Shown: one piece after another, positions 8,375 through 17,322 of the stretch
Layout: every line of letters starts with the position of its first letter
How positions within the stretch are numbered: the first letter of the stretch is position 1
NCBI RefSeq assembly: GCF_036067295.1
Contig: NZ_CP107954.1
Span: forward strand, 2,294,001 to 2,358,000
Source of the DNA: Kribbella sp. NBC_00382
GTDB taxonomy: Bacteria; Actinomycetota; Actinomycetes; Propionibacteriales; Kribbellaceae
DNA: 64,000 nucleotides
Direction of reading: 5' to 3'
Position numbers and translations under genes: made by a program
Notes under the pieces: generated by a model
What the model was told of the DNA's origin: nothing
Database searches by the model: none
Seen by the model: only the letters and a program-made list of their open reading frames with translations

Positions 8375-9169
8375 GTGAACGACGGTTTCCGCGTGCCGAG
8401 CATCGCTGAGCTGAAGGCCTGGGCCGTCGGTCTCGGAGCCGACCTGCCGGACGAAGACGCCGCACGCCTGCAGTGGAACCTCAGGGTGTCAGTGCAACTG
8501 TTCACCAAGTCGGCGCTGGCGTCCGCAGTCATCGCCCTGGCGGGGATCGCGGCGACGAGCTTGATCGGCCGCAGTAGTCCCACGGCCTTCTGGCCGGTCT
8601 ACGCGGTGATCGTCTCCGTCTCGCTGGCGCTCATCTACTCGCATCGCGCACTGGTTGGCACGCTGTGGCCGAGGATGGCCGCTGAGTACTACCTCGTCGC
8701 GACCATCAACCGGCTGCGCGCCGGCCCGCGCTTCGGCCAGTCCGACGCTGACTACCTCCGGATCATCCTGCCCAGCCTGGAAGAGAGCCTGCTGCGGAAC
8801 TCGATGATCGGAACGCTGGCCGGCAGCCGTGCTGCCCGGCAACGGTTGCGGTCGACCCTGGTGCTCGTCATCCAGGACATCGGGGAGGCTGAGCTGATGC
8901 TCGCCGATCACACCCGGGCCGACCGTGGAAAGACGGCCATCCTTCTGCACGATCAGTTGGGTGGCGTACTGCTGGCGATGCACCTCGGCCGGATCCCATC
9001 TCTGCGTGCCACGCCCCAGAACTCGCCGCCGCCGAGTTCGGACGACCCTCAACCGGCCACCGGCAGTTGGCGTGCGCAGGTGGCCGAGAAGGCGGCGTCA
9101 AAGGGCCTCGAAACGCTGTTCGGAGCAGTCGTCGCGGTCCTGCCACTCGTCCTCGGACGAACCAGCTGA
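8375..9169 (+). CDS. Hypothetical protein with two transmembrane segments
   Basis: 264 residues from a GTG start. Two hydrophobic segments (about residues 48-66, ASAVIALAGIAATSLIG, and 72-91, FWPVYAVIVSVSLALIY) follow a short soluble head. The rest is a soluble Arg-rich domain, a Pro/Ser linker and a weakly hydrophobic C-terminus (LFGAVVAVLPLVLG). I do not recognise the family. It ends 3 bp before the convergent pcnA stop. Confidence 0.7.
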   Translation: MNDGFRVPSIAELKAWAVGLGADLPDEDAARLQWNLRVSVQLFTKSALASAVIALAGIAATSLIGRSSPTAFWPVYAVIVSVSLALIYSHRALVGTLWPRMAAEYYLVATINRLRAGPRFGQSDADYLRIILPSLEESLLRNSMIGTLAGSRAARQRLRSTLVLVIQDIGEAELMLADHTRADRGKTAILLHDQLGGVLLAMHLGRIPSLRATPQNSPPPSSDDPQPATGSWRAQVAEKAASKGLETLFGAVVAVLPLVLGRTS

Positions 9170-9172
9170 CCG

Positions 9173-10633
9173 TCAGGACCGAGAGTTCCACCAGCTGAGG
9201 AGTTTCTCCTTGGCCGCTTCCTCGCCGAGTGGGCCTTCGTCCATGCGGAGTTCCATCAGGAACTTGTAGGCCTCGCCGACCTCGCGGCCGGAGCCGATGC
9301 CGAGCAGCTGCATGATCTGGTTGCCGTCGAGGTCGGGGCGGATCGAGTCGAGTTCCTCTTGCTCCTGCAGGCGCTCGATCCGCTTCTCGAGGTCGTCGTA
9401 CGCCGTCCGGAGTGCCTCGGCCTTGCGCCGGTTGCGAGTGGTGGAGTCGGCGCGGGTCAGGACGTGCAGGCGGCTGAGCAGGTCGCCGGCGTCGCGGACG
9501 TACCGGCGTACGGCGGAATCGGTCCACTCGCCGGTGCCGTAGCCGTGGAAGCGCAGGTGCAGCTCGACCAGCTTGCCCACCTGGTCGATCTGCTCGTTGC
9601 TGAACCGCAGCGCCTTCATCCGCTTCTTCGCCAGCTTCGCGCCGACCACGTCGTGGTGGTGGAACGTGACCTTGTTCCCGTCCTCGAAGCGGCGGGTCTT
9701 CGGCTTGCCGATGTCGTGGATCAGCGCGGCGAACCGGACCACGAAGTCGGGCAGCTCGACGCCGAGCCGCGGCTCCAGGTCGATCGCCTGCTCGAGCACG
9801 GTCAGCGAGTGTTCGTAGACATCCTTGTGCCGGTGGTGCTCGTCCAGCTCCAGCCGCAGCGCGGGCAGCTCGGGCAGTACGTGGTCGGCAATCCCGGTCG
9901 CGACCAGCAGGTCGAGGCCGATTCGCGGGTACGGCGCACAGACCAGCTTGATCAGCTCGTCGCGCACGCGCTCGGCCGACACGATCGTTATCCGCTCGGC
10001 CATCTCCTTCATCGCGGTCACCACGGCCGGGTCCGGCGTGAAGCCGAGCTGGGCGGCGAAACGGGCCGCGCGCATCATCCGCAGCGGGTCGTCGGAGAAC
10101 GAGTCCTCGGGGGAGCCCGGGGTCCGGATCACCTTGTTGGCGACGTCCTCGATCCCGCCGTACAGGTCGACGAACTGGTGCGACGGGAGCATCACCGCCA
10201 TCGCGTTCATCGCGAAGTCGCGGCGGGCCAGGTCGCCCTGCAGGTTGTCGCCGTAGGCAACCTCCGGTTTGCGCGAGGTGGGATCGTAGGACTCCGACCG
10301 GTAGGTCGTGATCTCGAGAATCCACTCGCCCTTCTGAGAACCGATGGTGCCGAACGCCTTGCCGATGTCCCAGACGTGGTCCGCCCAGCCGGCCAGCAAC
10401 CGCTCCACCGCCTCCGGCCGGGCCGAGGTGGCGAAGTCGAGATCCTTGCTCCCCCGACCGAGCAGAATGTCCCGGACAGGACCCCCGACCAGGGCGATCT
10501 CATGGCCGGCGGCGGCGAACCGGGCACCCAGTTCGTCGACCACCGGAGCGATCTTCAGCAGTGACTGGACACCTTGCCGCTGGACGGCGGACAACGATCC
10601 GGCAGAGGCTGAGCGGTCGGGAGTAGAGGACAC
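9173..10633 (-). CDS. cca: CCA tRNA nucleotidyltransferase (class II, with HD domain)
   Basis: 486 residues. The nucleotidyltransferase motif is ALVGGPVRDILLGR with the metal-binding pair DLDF about 10 residues later; the RRDFAMNAMAV motif and ATP/CTP selecting helices follow, then an HD phosphohydrolase domain (RFAALIHDIGKPKTRR). It adds or repairs the 3' CCA of tRNA; the HD part may act in 2',3'-cyclic phosphate processing. GTG start. Only 24 bp separate it from the divergent DUF6049 gene, so the two promoters must overlap coding DNA. In mycobacteria a mutT-like gene lies in this gap; it is absent here. Confidence 0.93.
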   Translation of the reverse strand: MSSTPDRSASAGSLSAVQRQGVQSLLKIAPVVDELGARFAAAGHEIALVGGPVRDILLGRGSKDLDFATSARPEAVERLLAGWADHVWDIGKAFGTIGSQKGEWILEITTYRSESYDPTSRKPEVAYGDNLQGDLARRDFAMNAMAVMLPSHQFVDLYGGIEDVANKVIRTPGSPEDSFSDDPLRMMRAARFAAQLGFTPDPAVVTAMKEMAERITIVSAERVRDELIKLVCAPYPRIGLDLLVATGIADHVLPELPALRLELDEHHRHKDVYEHSLTVLEQAIDLEPRLGVELPDFVVRFAALIHDIGKPKTRRFEDGNKVTFHHHDVVGAKLAKKRMKALRFSNEQIDQVGKLVELHLRFHGYGTGEWTDSAVRRYVRDAGDLLSRLHVLTRADSTTRNRRKAEALRTAYDDLEKRIERLQEQEELDSIRPDLDGNQIMQLLGIGSGREVGEAYKFLMELRMDEGPLGEEAAKEKLLSWWNSRS

Positions 10634-10657
10634 GGGGAACTAGGTTACGGTGACGGC

Positions 10658-13006
10658 GTGTTCAGACGGCGACTGAGGCTCTCCGCGGCGGCGGGCGCGA
10701 GCCTGCTGATCGCTGCGTCGGCCGCTTCGCTGGCCCCGACGCAGGCGGTCGCGGCCGCGGCGGAAGAGAACCCGATGGTGGATGTCGCCATCGACTCGTT
10801 CAGCCCGTCCACCCCTGTTCCCGGCCAGCCGGTCACCATCACCGGCCGGGTCACGAACACCAGTCAGACCACCTTCGAGGCCTCGCAGGCGACGGCCTGT
10901 ATCGAGCGCGACCGGCTGTCGACGGCCGCCGCGATCGCGGGCATCCCGACCGAGGCCGACGTCCCGGTCAACGACCGCAACGACTGCTCCGGCCTGACCA
11001 ACCCCGAGGCGACCACCTTCCAGGAGTTCGACGCCCCACTGGCCCCCAAGGCCTCGGTCACGTTCAAGCTGGTGGTGCCGTGGAGCGAGTGGAAGATCTC
11101 GAGCCAGCCCGGCGTCTACTCGGTCGGCGTGCGCTTCCGCGGCAACGTCAGCAAGACGGATCGCACCACCGCCGGACTGACCCGGATCCTGATGCCGGTG
11201 ATCAGCAAGACGCCGATGCCCGGCCGGGTCAACGCTGCCGTCGTACTGCCGTTGACGCACCGCCCGACGCTGCTGGCCGACCACCTGTTCGCCAATGACT
11301 CGCTGGCCGAGTCGATGGCGCCGACCGGACAGCTCGGCCGCCTGCTCGCGCTCGGGCAGAGGCGGCTCGTCACCTGGCTGGTCGATCCGGCGATGATCGA
11401 CGAAGCCCGCACGATCGCCGAGTCGGACAGCTACAAGGTCGCGAGCGGACCTGGGCAGACGAAGGCCGGTACCGGCCGTGCTGTCGTCAAGGCCTGGCTG
11501 GACGGGTTCGACAAGAGCCGCAGCGTCAACCAGACCGTGCTGCTCCCGTACGGCGATCCGGACATCACCAGCCTCGCCGGCGCCAGCGGCCCGGCCGGCA
11601 AGAACCTCATCAACAGCGCGCGCTCGACCAGCGAGCGGTACAACCTGCGCATGCCACTGTCCGACGAGGGCAACCCGTCAGGCCTCTGGCTCGGCGACGG
11701 CCAGGTGGACAGCAAGACGCTGGTCGCCGGTTCCTTCGGGTTCGCCGCCCAGCGCGACGACGACGTGAACATCCTGCCGAGCTCGGCCTGGGCCGCCAAC
11801 GAGCGCCCGAAGCTGCAGCCCAGCCCGGTGTACCGCGTGCAGACTCCCGAGGGTCCCGCGCCGAAGTTCGTCAAGGCCCTGATCGCCGACTCCGCTCTCC
11901 TCGCGGGCGGCCCCGATCCGGCGAGCGCGAAGCAGCCGCTGCAACTGCAGCAGCGGTTCGCGGCGGAGACCTCGTTGCTGGCCGGCCGCGCCGGCACGTC
12001 GACCGTCGTGGTCGTACCGCCGCGCGGCTGGGACAACGACGGCCTGTCCACGGCGGCCGTCCTCCAGTCCATGGCCACCAGCCCCTGGATCACTCCGGTT
12101 GGAGTCAAGCAGGTGACCTCCCTCACCGCGGGGCAGACGAAGGTACCGGCCGCTCCCGTCGGTACTCCGGGCCTCTCGGGCGGGCAGCTGGACAAGATCC
12201 AGGACCTGAGCGCCAGCACCACGACGTACCAGGCGCTGCTGCCGGACCCGACCGCGCAGACCCCGGCCAGCATGAGCCAGGGACTGCTCCGGTCCGCCTC
12301 GCTCGAATGGGTCAACACCCCGAACGAGGCGCAACGCTTCGTCAACTACCAGCGCAACGCCGTCACCAACCAGCTGAAGAAAGTCCACCTGGTCACCAAC
12401 CGGAACAAGGGCCAGCACGAGGGCATCAAGGTCAACCTCTCCGGCAGCAAGGGCAGCTTCCCGCTGACCGTCGAGAACGGGCTGGACGTGACGATCCGGG
12501 TCGGCCTGGAGGTCACCGCGACCGGCAACCGGAACGACCTGAAGATCGACCAGCTGCACACCCTGCTGCTGCCGGCCGGCCAGAAGGGCACCTTCCAGGT
12601 CAAAGCGAGCGCGGAGCAGAACGGTGTCATCAACGCCAACGCCCAGCTGATCACCGCCGCTAAGCAGCCGGTCGGCGACTCGCAGCCGCTGGTGATCCAG
12701 GCGGCGCAGTACGGCAGTGTCGGCTGGATCCTGGTCGGCGCCGCGGTCGCGCTGCTGTTCGGTACCTCGATCGTCCGGATCTACCGCCGGGTGCGCTCGG
12801 AGCGACGCAACCCGACGCCGAAGTCCGAGGCCGACGCGCTGCACCCGGAGCCGCTGGCGCTCGAGGACCTCGGCCCGGCTCCGGACGATCCGGCCGCCAA
12901 CGGCAGTACCAACGGCGTCTCCCGCCCGGAGTCGCCGGCGCCGCTCGTCCCCGGACAGAGCGACCTCGAGAGCCTGAAAGAAGGAGTCGGAACGAAGGAT
13001 GGCTGA
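10658..13006 (+). CDS. DUF6049 family secreted, C-terminally anchored envelope protein
   Basis: 782 residues. The N-terminal signal peptide (Arg-rich start, then GASLLIAASAASLAPTQAVA) leads into a long Ala/Thr/Pro-rich extracellular part, beginning with an immunoglobulin-like NEW3-type segment (GQPVTITGRVTNTS) and including VVVPPRGWDNDG. One transmembrane helix near residues 690-712 (GWILVGAAVALLFGTSIV) precedes a basic, then acidic, cytoplasmic tail. Position directly upstream of murJ and synteny with the Mycobacterium gene before mviN suggest a role in envelope assembly. Function unproven. Its stop lies 8 bp inside murJ. Confidence 0.85.
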   Translation: MFRRRLRLSAAAGASLLIAASAASLAPTQAVAAAAEENPMVDVAIDSFSPSTPVPGQPVTITGRVTNTSQTTFEASQATACIERDRLSTAAAIAGIPTEADVPVNDRNDCSGLTNPEATTFQEFDAPLAPKASVTFKLVVPWSEWKISSQPGVYSVGVRFRGNVSKTDRTTAGLTRILMPVISKTPMPGRVNAAVVLPLTHRPTLLADHLFANDSLAESMAPTGQLGRLLALGQRRLVTWLVDPAMIDEARTIAESDSYKVASGPGQTKAGTGRAVVKAWLDGFDKSRSVNQTVLLPYGDPDITSLAGASGPAGKNLINSARSTSERYNLRMPLSDEGNPSGLWLGDGQVDSKTLVAGSFGFAAQRDDDVNILPSSAWAANERPKLQPSPVYRVQTPEGPAPKFVKALIADSALLAGGPDPASAKQPLQLQQRFAAETSLLAGRAGTSTVVVVPPRGWDNDGLSTAAVLQSMATSPWITPVGVKQVTSLTAGQTKVPAAPVGTPGLSGGQLDKIQDLSASTTTYQALLPDPTAQTPASMSQGLLRSASLEWVNTPNEAQRFVNYQRNAVTNQLKKVHLVTNRNKGQHEGIKVNLSGSKGSFPLTVENGLDVTIRVGLEVTATGNRNDLKIDQLHTLLLPAGQKGTFQVKASAEQNGVINANAQLITAAKQPVGDSQPLVIQAAQYGSVGWILVGAAVALLFGTSIVRIYRRVRSERRNPTPKSEADALHPEPLALEDLGPAPDDPAANGSTNGVSRPESPAPLVPGQSDLESLKEGVGTKDG

Positions 13007-14654
13007 CCGCACCCTGCGCTCCGCGGCGGTGATGGCAGCCGGAACGGTGCTGTCCCGCCTGCTCGGATTCGTCCGGATCGCCCTGCTCGCCGCCGCCATC
13101 GGCACCGCGTTGCGCGGCGACATCTTCACCGCCGCCAACACGATCCCGAACAGCCTGTACATCCTGCTGGCCGGCGGCATCTTCAACACCGTGCTGGTGC
13201 CGCAGCTGGTGCGCGCGATCAAGAATCATGACGACGGCGGCCAGGACTTCACCAACCGGCTGCTGACCTTCGGCTTCCTGGTCCTGGCCGTGGTCACCGT
13301 GGCCTGTGTGGTGCTGGCGCCGCAGATCTCCGAGCTCTACCTGCCGAAGGAGCTGCACGACCCGTCCCGGATCGCCGAGAAGAACTCGATGATCATGTTC
13401 GCCCGGCTCTGCCTGCCGCAGATCTTCTTCTACGGCGCGTTCGTGCTGGTCGGCCAGGTGCTGAACGCCCGGCGCCGGTTCGGCCCGATGATGTGGGCGC
13501 CGATCGCGAACAACGTCGTCGCCTGCGCCTCGATCGTGATCTTCCTGATGATCTACCGGGCCGGGGACACTCCGCCGACCTTCAGCCACGGCGAGGAGCT
13601 GCTGCTCGGCCTCGGCCACACGCTGGGGATCGCGGTGCAGTTGCTCGTCCTGCTGCCGTACCTGAAGGCCAGCGGCCACACCTACGTGCCCAAGTTCGGC
13701 CTCCGCGGCACCGGGCTCGGCCAGACCGCCAAGCTCGGCACGTGGACCGTGCTGTTCGTCGCGGTCAACCAGGTGACCCTGGTAGTCGTCACCAAGCTCG
13801 CGATCGCTGGTAGCGCCTCGACCGACCCCGGCGCCAAGGCTGGTCTGTTCGCCTACAGCACCGCCATGCTGATCATCCTGGTCCCGCACGGGATCGTCAC
13901 CGTCTCCCTGGCCACGGCCGCGCTCCCGCAGATGTCGGCGCTGGCGGCGGCGGGCGACGTGACCGAGGTGGCCCAGCTGTCGGCCCGTTCGATCCGCCAG
14001 ACGCTGGCGATCGTCGTACCGGCGGCCGCGGCGATGATCGCCTTCGCGTACCCGATCGTCACGGTGATCGCCGGCTACGGCTCCGGTAAGAACAACCTGC
14101 AGTTGATGGCGTACACGCTGATGACGCTCGCGCTGGGAATCGTGCCGTTCACGGTCCAGTACTTCCAGCTGCGCACCTTCTACGCGTTCGAGGACACCCG
14201 GACGCCGTTCTTCATGCAGTGCGTGATCGCCGCGACCAACATCGCCGCCGCGCTGATCGGCGTACGGGTCCTGCTGGACGAGTCCCACCTGCGGTTCAGT
14301 GGTGTGGTGCTCGGTGCCGCCTACGCGCTGGCGTACACGGTCGCCGTCCTGATGTCCCGCCGAGTGCTTCGCCGCCGGGTTCCCCGGGTGGCCGGCTCGG
14401 GGATCGGGCTGCCGCTGGTCGCGATGGTGATCGCCGCCGTGGCCGGGGCGGGCATCGGGCGACTGGTACTGACCCTCTTCGACTCCGCCGTCGACTGGAC
14501 CGGCCCGCTCGCGGCGGTCGTCCAGCTCGCGGTCGGTGGTGTGGTGATGCTCCCGGTGTACGTCGGTGTGGCGCGGGTACTCCGTATCCACGAGGTCACC
14601 GACGTGGTGGCCGCGGTCACATCGAAGCTCCCTGGCCGCTCCCGAAGGTCCTGA
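12999..14654 (+). CDS. murJ: Lipid II flippase MurJ (MviN)
   Basis: 551 residues with about 14 hydrophobic helices. It begins AAVMAAGTVLSRLLGFVRIA, the MurJ TM1 with the conserved Arg residues, and continues with NTIPNSLYILLAGG, LLLGLGHTLGIAVQLLVLLP and FYAFEDTRTPFF. MurJ translocates lipid II across the cytoplasmic membrane for peptidoglycan synthesis. A good Shine-Dalgarno site (AAGGAG, about 12 bases back) lies inside the upstream gene and the two overlap by 8 bp. In mycobacteria the C-terminus is fused to a pseudokinase and extracellular domain; here that module is the separate next gene. Confidence 0.95.
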   Translation: MADRTLRSAAVMAAGTVLSRLLGFVRIALLAAAIGTALRGDIFTAANTIPNSLYILLAGGIFNTVLVPQLVRAIKNHDDGGQDFTNRLLTFGFLVLAVVTVACVVLAPQISELYLPKELHDPSRIAEKNSMIMFARLCLPQIFFYGAFVLVGQVLNARRRFGPMMWAPIANNVVACASIVIFLMIYRAGDTPPTFSHGEELLLGLGHTLGIAVQLLVLLPYLKASGHTYVPKFGLRGTGLGQTAKLGTWTVLFVAVNQVTLVVVTKLAIAGSASTDPGAKAGLFAYSTAMLIILVPHGIVTVSLATAALPQMSALAAAGDVTEVAQLSARSIRQTLAIVVPAAAAMIAFAYPIVTVIAGYGSGKNNLQLMAYTLMTLALGIVPFTVQYFQLRTFYAFEDTRTPFFMQCVIAATNIAAALIGVRVLLDESHLRFSGVVLGAAYALAYTVAVLMSRRVLRRRVPRVAGSGIGLPLVAMVIAAVAGAGIGRLVLTLFDSAVDWTGPLAAVVQLAVGGVVMLPVYVGVARVLRIHEVTDVVAAVTSKLPGRSRRS

Positions 14655-14828
14655 TCGGACCGCTTGTGCACTCGTGCACCACTTGTCCGGTCAGCGGGGC
14701 ACTAGCATGGGGGCTGCGATCGGACCGCCAACCGTTCGCACCTGCCTGGATCAGCCGAAACTGGCCGCCGACCGGATCCAGGGCGGAGACGCAGGACGAC
14801 CAGTGCATCGAGGAGGGCGAGAGACACC

Positions 14829-16505
14829 GTGTCGAACCAGACCGTCAGTCCTGGTGCCCTGCTCGCCGGCCGGTACCGGATCGCCGAGTTGCTCGCGGAG
14901 ATCGACGGTGCGCGGGTGTGGCGAGCAGTGGACGAGGTGCTCAGCCGGGCAGTGGTCGTAGACGTCCTGCCGGTTGGCGACCCGAGGACCAACCAACTCT
15001 TCGACGCGGCCCGGCGTGCCGCGGCGGCAGCCGACCCGCGGTTCCTGCGGGTGCTCGACTGCGACATGCACGAAGGCGTGACGTACTGCGTCCGCGAGTG
15101 GGCCGGTGGCCGGCCGCTCGAGCGGATGCTCACCGCCGGACCGCTGACCGGTCAGCAGGCCGGCTGGCTGGCCCGCGAGGTCTCCGAGGCGCTGGAGAAC
15201 CTGCACCGCACCGGCCACTCGCACGGCTCGATCAGCCCCTCCACGGTCGTCGTGACCGACGCCGGAGCGATCAAGGTCGTCGGCCTCGCCACTGAAGCCG
15301 CCCTGCGCTCCACCGGCCCCGGTTCGCCGGAGGAGGACGTCCGCGCGCTCGGAGAGCTGCTGTACGCCTCCCTGACCGGCCGCTGGCCCGGGCCTGCCCC
15401 GGCCTGGGGGCTCCAGCCCGCTCCGGTCGAGCACGGCCGGCTGCTGAGCCCGCGCCAGGTCCGCGCCGGAGTGCCGCGCTCGCTGGACGACATCTCCGAC
15501 CGGTTGCTCGGTGATCCGCCCCGGCACCACTCCGTCCCGATCACCAGCGCGGCCGGCCTGTCCGCTGCGCTGTCCGGGGTCATCGGCAGCTCGCACGAGC
15601 CACCGAGCCAGATGGACGAGACGGTCGCGGTCGCCCGGCAGAACGGCAGTGTCGACGACGCCACCCAGGTCGCGCCCGCGATCCAGGCGCCGCCGGCGCT
15701 CGACCCGACGCCGCAGATTCCGGAGTACCAGCAGAGCGCCTACGCCGAGAACAACGGCCGCACTCCGGCCCAGCCTGCCTACGCGACCGCAGCGGAGACC
15801 CAGCCGGTACGCCGCCAGACCCCGCCCCCGCAAAACGGTGGCCGGCGTAAGCCGCCGCCCGACGAGCCGAAGCAGCGCGGCAGCTGGGGTGGCCGGATCC
15901 TGATCCTGCTCGCCATCCTGGCGCTGCTGTCCGTGGTCGCGATGGCGCAGTTCCTGGTGAAGGGCGCCATCAACAAGGACCAGGGCAACGACAGCAAGAC
16001 CAATGCGCCGCCACCAGCCACGTCGGCGCCGCCGGCCGCTTCCGGCGCTCCGGCGAAGATCGTCGGCGCCAAGGACTTCGACCCGCCGCCGGACGGTAGC
16101 GGGTCCGAGCACCCCGAGGATGTCCCGAACACCTACGACGGCAAGCTCAGCACGACCTGGACGACCCAGTCGTACAAGCGCAAGCCCGAGCTCGGTGGCA
16201 CCAAGGACGGCGTCGGCATCATCTACGACCTCGGCGCGCTCACGGACGTCTCCAAGGTGACCGTCAGCCTGGTCGGTGACGACACCAGCCTCTCCCTGAT
16301 GATCCCGAAGGCCGACCCGAGCGTCTCGGCGCCCGCTGCGGACGGCTGGAAGGCAGTCGCCACGCTCAAGGACCAAGGCGCCCAGGCCGTGCTGACGCCT
16401 GCCGCGCCGGTCAAGACCCGCTACGTGCTGGTCTGGCTGACCAAGCTGCCGAAGGCGGACGGCGGCTTCCGCGGCGAGATCGCGGAGGTCGCGGTCCAGA
16501 AATGA
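14829..16505 (+). CDS. Membrane-anchored Ser/Thr pseudokinase with extracellular discoidin-like domain
   Basis: 558 residues. Residues ~13-250 form a protein kinase fold, but key residues are lost: the VAIK lysine strand reads AVVVDVL, the HRDxKxxN loop reads HGSISPSTVVV, and DFG reads VGL. A Pro/Gln/Ala-rich linker follows, then one TM (GRILILLAILALLSVVAMAQ, about residues 357-377) and an extracellular domain (PNTYDGKLSTTWTTQSY, IIYDLG, VSKVTVSLVG) resembling a galactose-binding/discoidin fold. It is equivalent to the C-terminal half of mycobacterial MviN, whose pseudokinase binds FhaA after phosphorylation. GTG start, 174 bp after murJ. It overlaps sigM by ATGA. Confidence 0.88.
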   Translation: MSNQTVSPGALLAGRYRIAELLAEIDGARVWRAVDEVLSRAVVVDVLPVGDPRTNQLFDAARRAAAAADPRFLRVLDCDMHEGVTYCVREWAGGRPLERMLTAGPLTGQQAGWLAREVSEALENLHRTGHSHGSISPSTVVVTDAGAIKVVGLATEAALRSTGPGSPEEDVRALGELLYASLTGRWPGPAPAWGLQPAPVEHGRLLSPRQVRAGVPRSLDDISDRLLGDPPRHHSVPITSAAGLSAALSGVIGSSHEPPSQMDETVAVARQNGSVDDATQVAPAIQAPPALDPTPQIPEYQQSAYAENNGRTPAQPAYATAAETQPVRRQTPPPQNGGRRKPPPDEPKQRGSWGGRILILLAILALLSVVAMAQFLVKGAINKDQGNDSKTNAPPPATSAPPAASGAPAKIVGAKDFDPPPDGSGSEHPEDVPNTYDGKLSTTWTTQSYKRKPELGGTKDGVGIIYDLGALTDVSKVTVSLVGDDTSLSLMIPKADPSVSAPAADGWKAVATLKDQGAQAVLTPAAPVKTRYVLVWLTKLPKADGGFRGEIAEVAVQK

Positions 16506-17209
16506 CCTCCCTGGATTCGAGTCCCAACCCACCGCCCCGGTCTGACATCACCCGGATCGGTCCGGCCGACGGCGGAGCTACGGCGCCCCCGGCGGCGTAC
16601 GACACGATGGACGACCACGAGCTGCTCCGGCTGCACGTGGCCGGCAACCCCGACACCTTCGGCGTGCTGGTCAAGAGGCACCGCGACCGGATGTGGGCGG
16701 TCGCCATCCGCACCCTCGGCGAGCCCGAGGAGGCGGCCGACGCACTGCAGGAGGCTTTCATCTCGGCGTTCCGCCGGGCCGACTCGTTCCGCGGCGACGC
16801 CAAGGTGACCACCTGGCTGCACCGGATCGTGGTGAACGCCTGCCTGGACCGGATCCGCCGCCGGCAGGTCCGCCAGGCCGATCCGCTGCCGGAGGACGAG
16901 GACCGCGCGGCCGAGCTGGCCGGGCCGGTCGAGGAGGACGCGGCCGAGGTCCGTGAGCGCCGCCTCGACGTCCTGAATGCGCTGAAGCAGATCAACGTGG
17001 ACCAGCGCAGTGCGCTCGTGCTGGTCGACATGGAGGGCTACTCGATCGAGGAGGCGGCGGCGATCCTCGGTTGCGCTCCGGGCACGGTGAAGAGCCGATG
17101 CGCCCGCGGGCGAGCCCGGTTGCTGCCGTTGCTGCGCCATTGGCAGGTCACCCGCGGCGGCTCCGACGTACCGGAGAAGACAGCCGCGGAATCGGTGGGA
17201 ACCGAATGA
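16502..17209 (+). CDS. sigM: ECF RNA polymerase sigma factor SigM
   Basis: 235 residues. Region 2 is visible as RHRDRMWAVAIRTLGEPEEA then ADALQEAFISAFRRADSF and TTWLHRIVVNACLDRIRRR. Region 4 is VDMEGYSIEEAAAILGCAPG followed by TVKSRCARGRARL, an HTH for the -35 element. An N-terminal extension of ~35 residues (Ser/Pro-rich) is unusual but in frame and coupled by ATGA to the pseudokinase gene. Synteny with mycobacterial sigM (after mviN, before its anti-sigma gene and trxB) supports the name. Likely regulates envelope functions. Confidence 0.92.
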   Translation: MTSLDSSPNPPPRSDITRIGPADGGATAPPAAYDTMDDHELLRLHVAGNPDTFGVLVKRHRDRMWAVAIRTLGEPEEAADALQEAFISAFRRADSFRGDAKVTTWLHRIVVNACLDRIRRRQVRQADPLPEDEDRAAELAGPVEEDAAEVRERRLDVLNALKQINVDQRSALVLVDMEGYSIEEAAAILGCAPGTVKSRCARGRARLLPLLRHWQVTRGGSDVPEKTAAESVGTE

Positions 17210-17322
17210 CCGCCGTCCCCGTCGAAGCAGAGTCGCCATCCTGCGACCCCGTGATCGCCGACCGGAGCTTTTCACCGATGACCACTCTGCGCACCTCCCG
17301 TGAGGAGGCGAGTTCCCGATGA
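17206..17322 (+). CDS. Possible 38-residue small ORF coupling sigM to its anti-sigma gene
   Basis: An ATG at 17206 overlaps the sigM stop (ATGA). The frame runs 38 codons (MTAVPVEAESPSCDPV...) and its stop overlaps the anti-sigma start in another ATGA at 17319. A GGTGGGA stretch is a weak ribosome site before it, and GAGGAGG inside it serves the anti-sigma gene. It may be a true leader peptide, a coupling device that keeps ribosomes moving through the spacer, or chance. No recognisable domain, and codon bias in so short a frame cannot decide. Confidence 0.4.
   Translation: MTAVPVEAESPSCDPVIADRSFSPMTTLRTSREEASSR

Noticed and set aside
14751..16532. 593-codon minus-strand frame over the pseudokinase gene
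   Set aside because: Antisense shadow of a clear plus-strand gene; Arg/Val-rich with no domain.
17071..17205. Upstream part of the frame containing the 38-codon small ORF
   Set aside because: It lies in a shifted frame of sigM. Only the part from 17206 has the ATGA joints.
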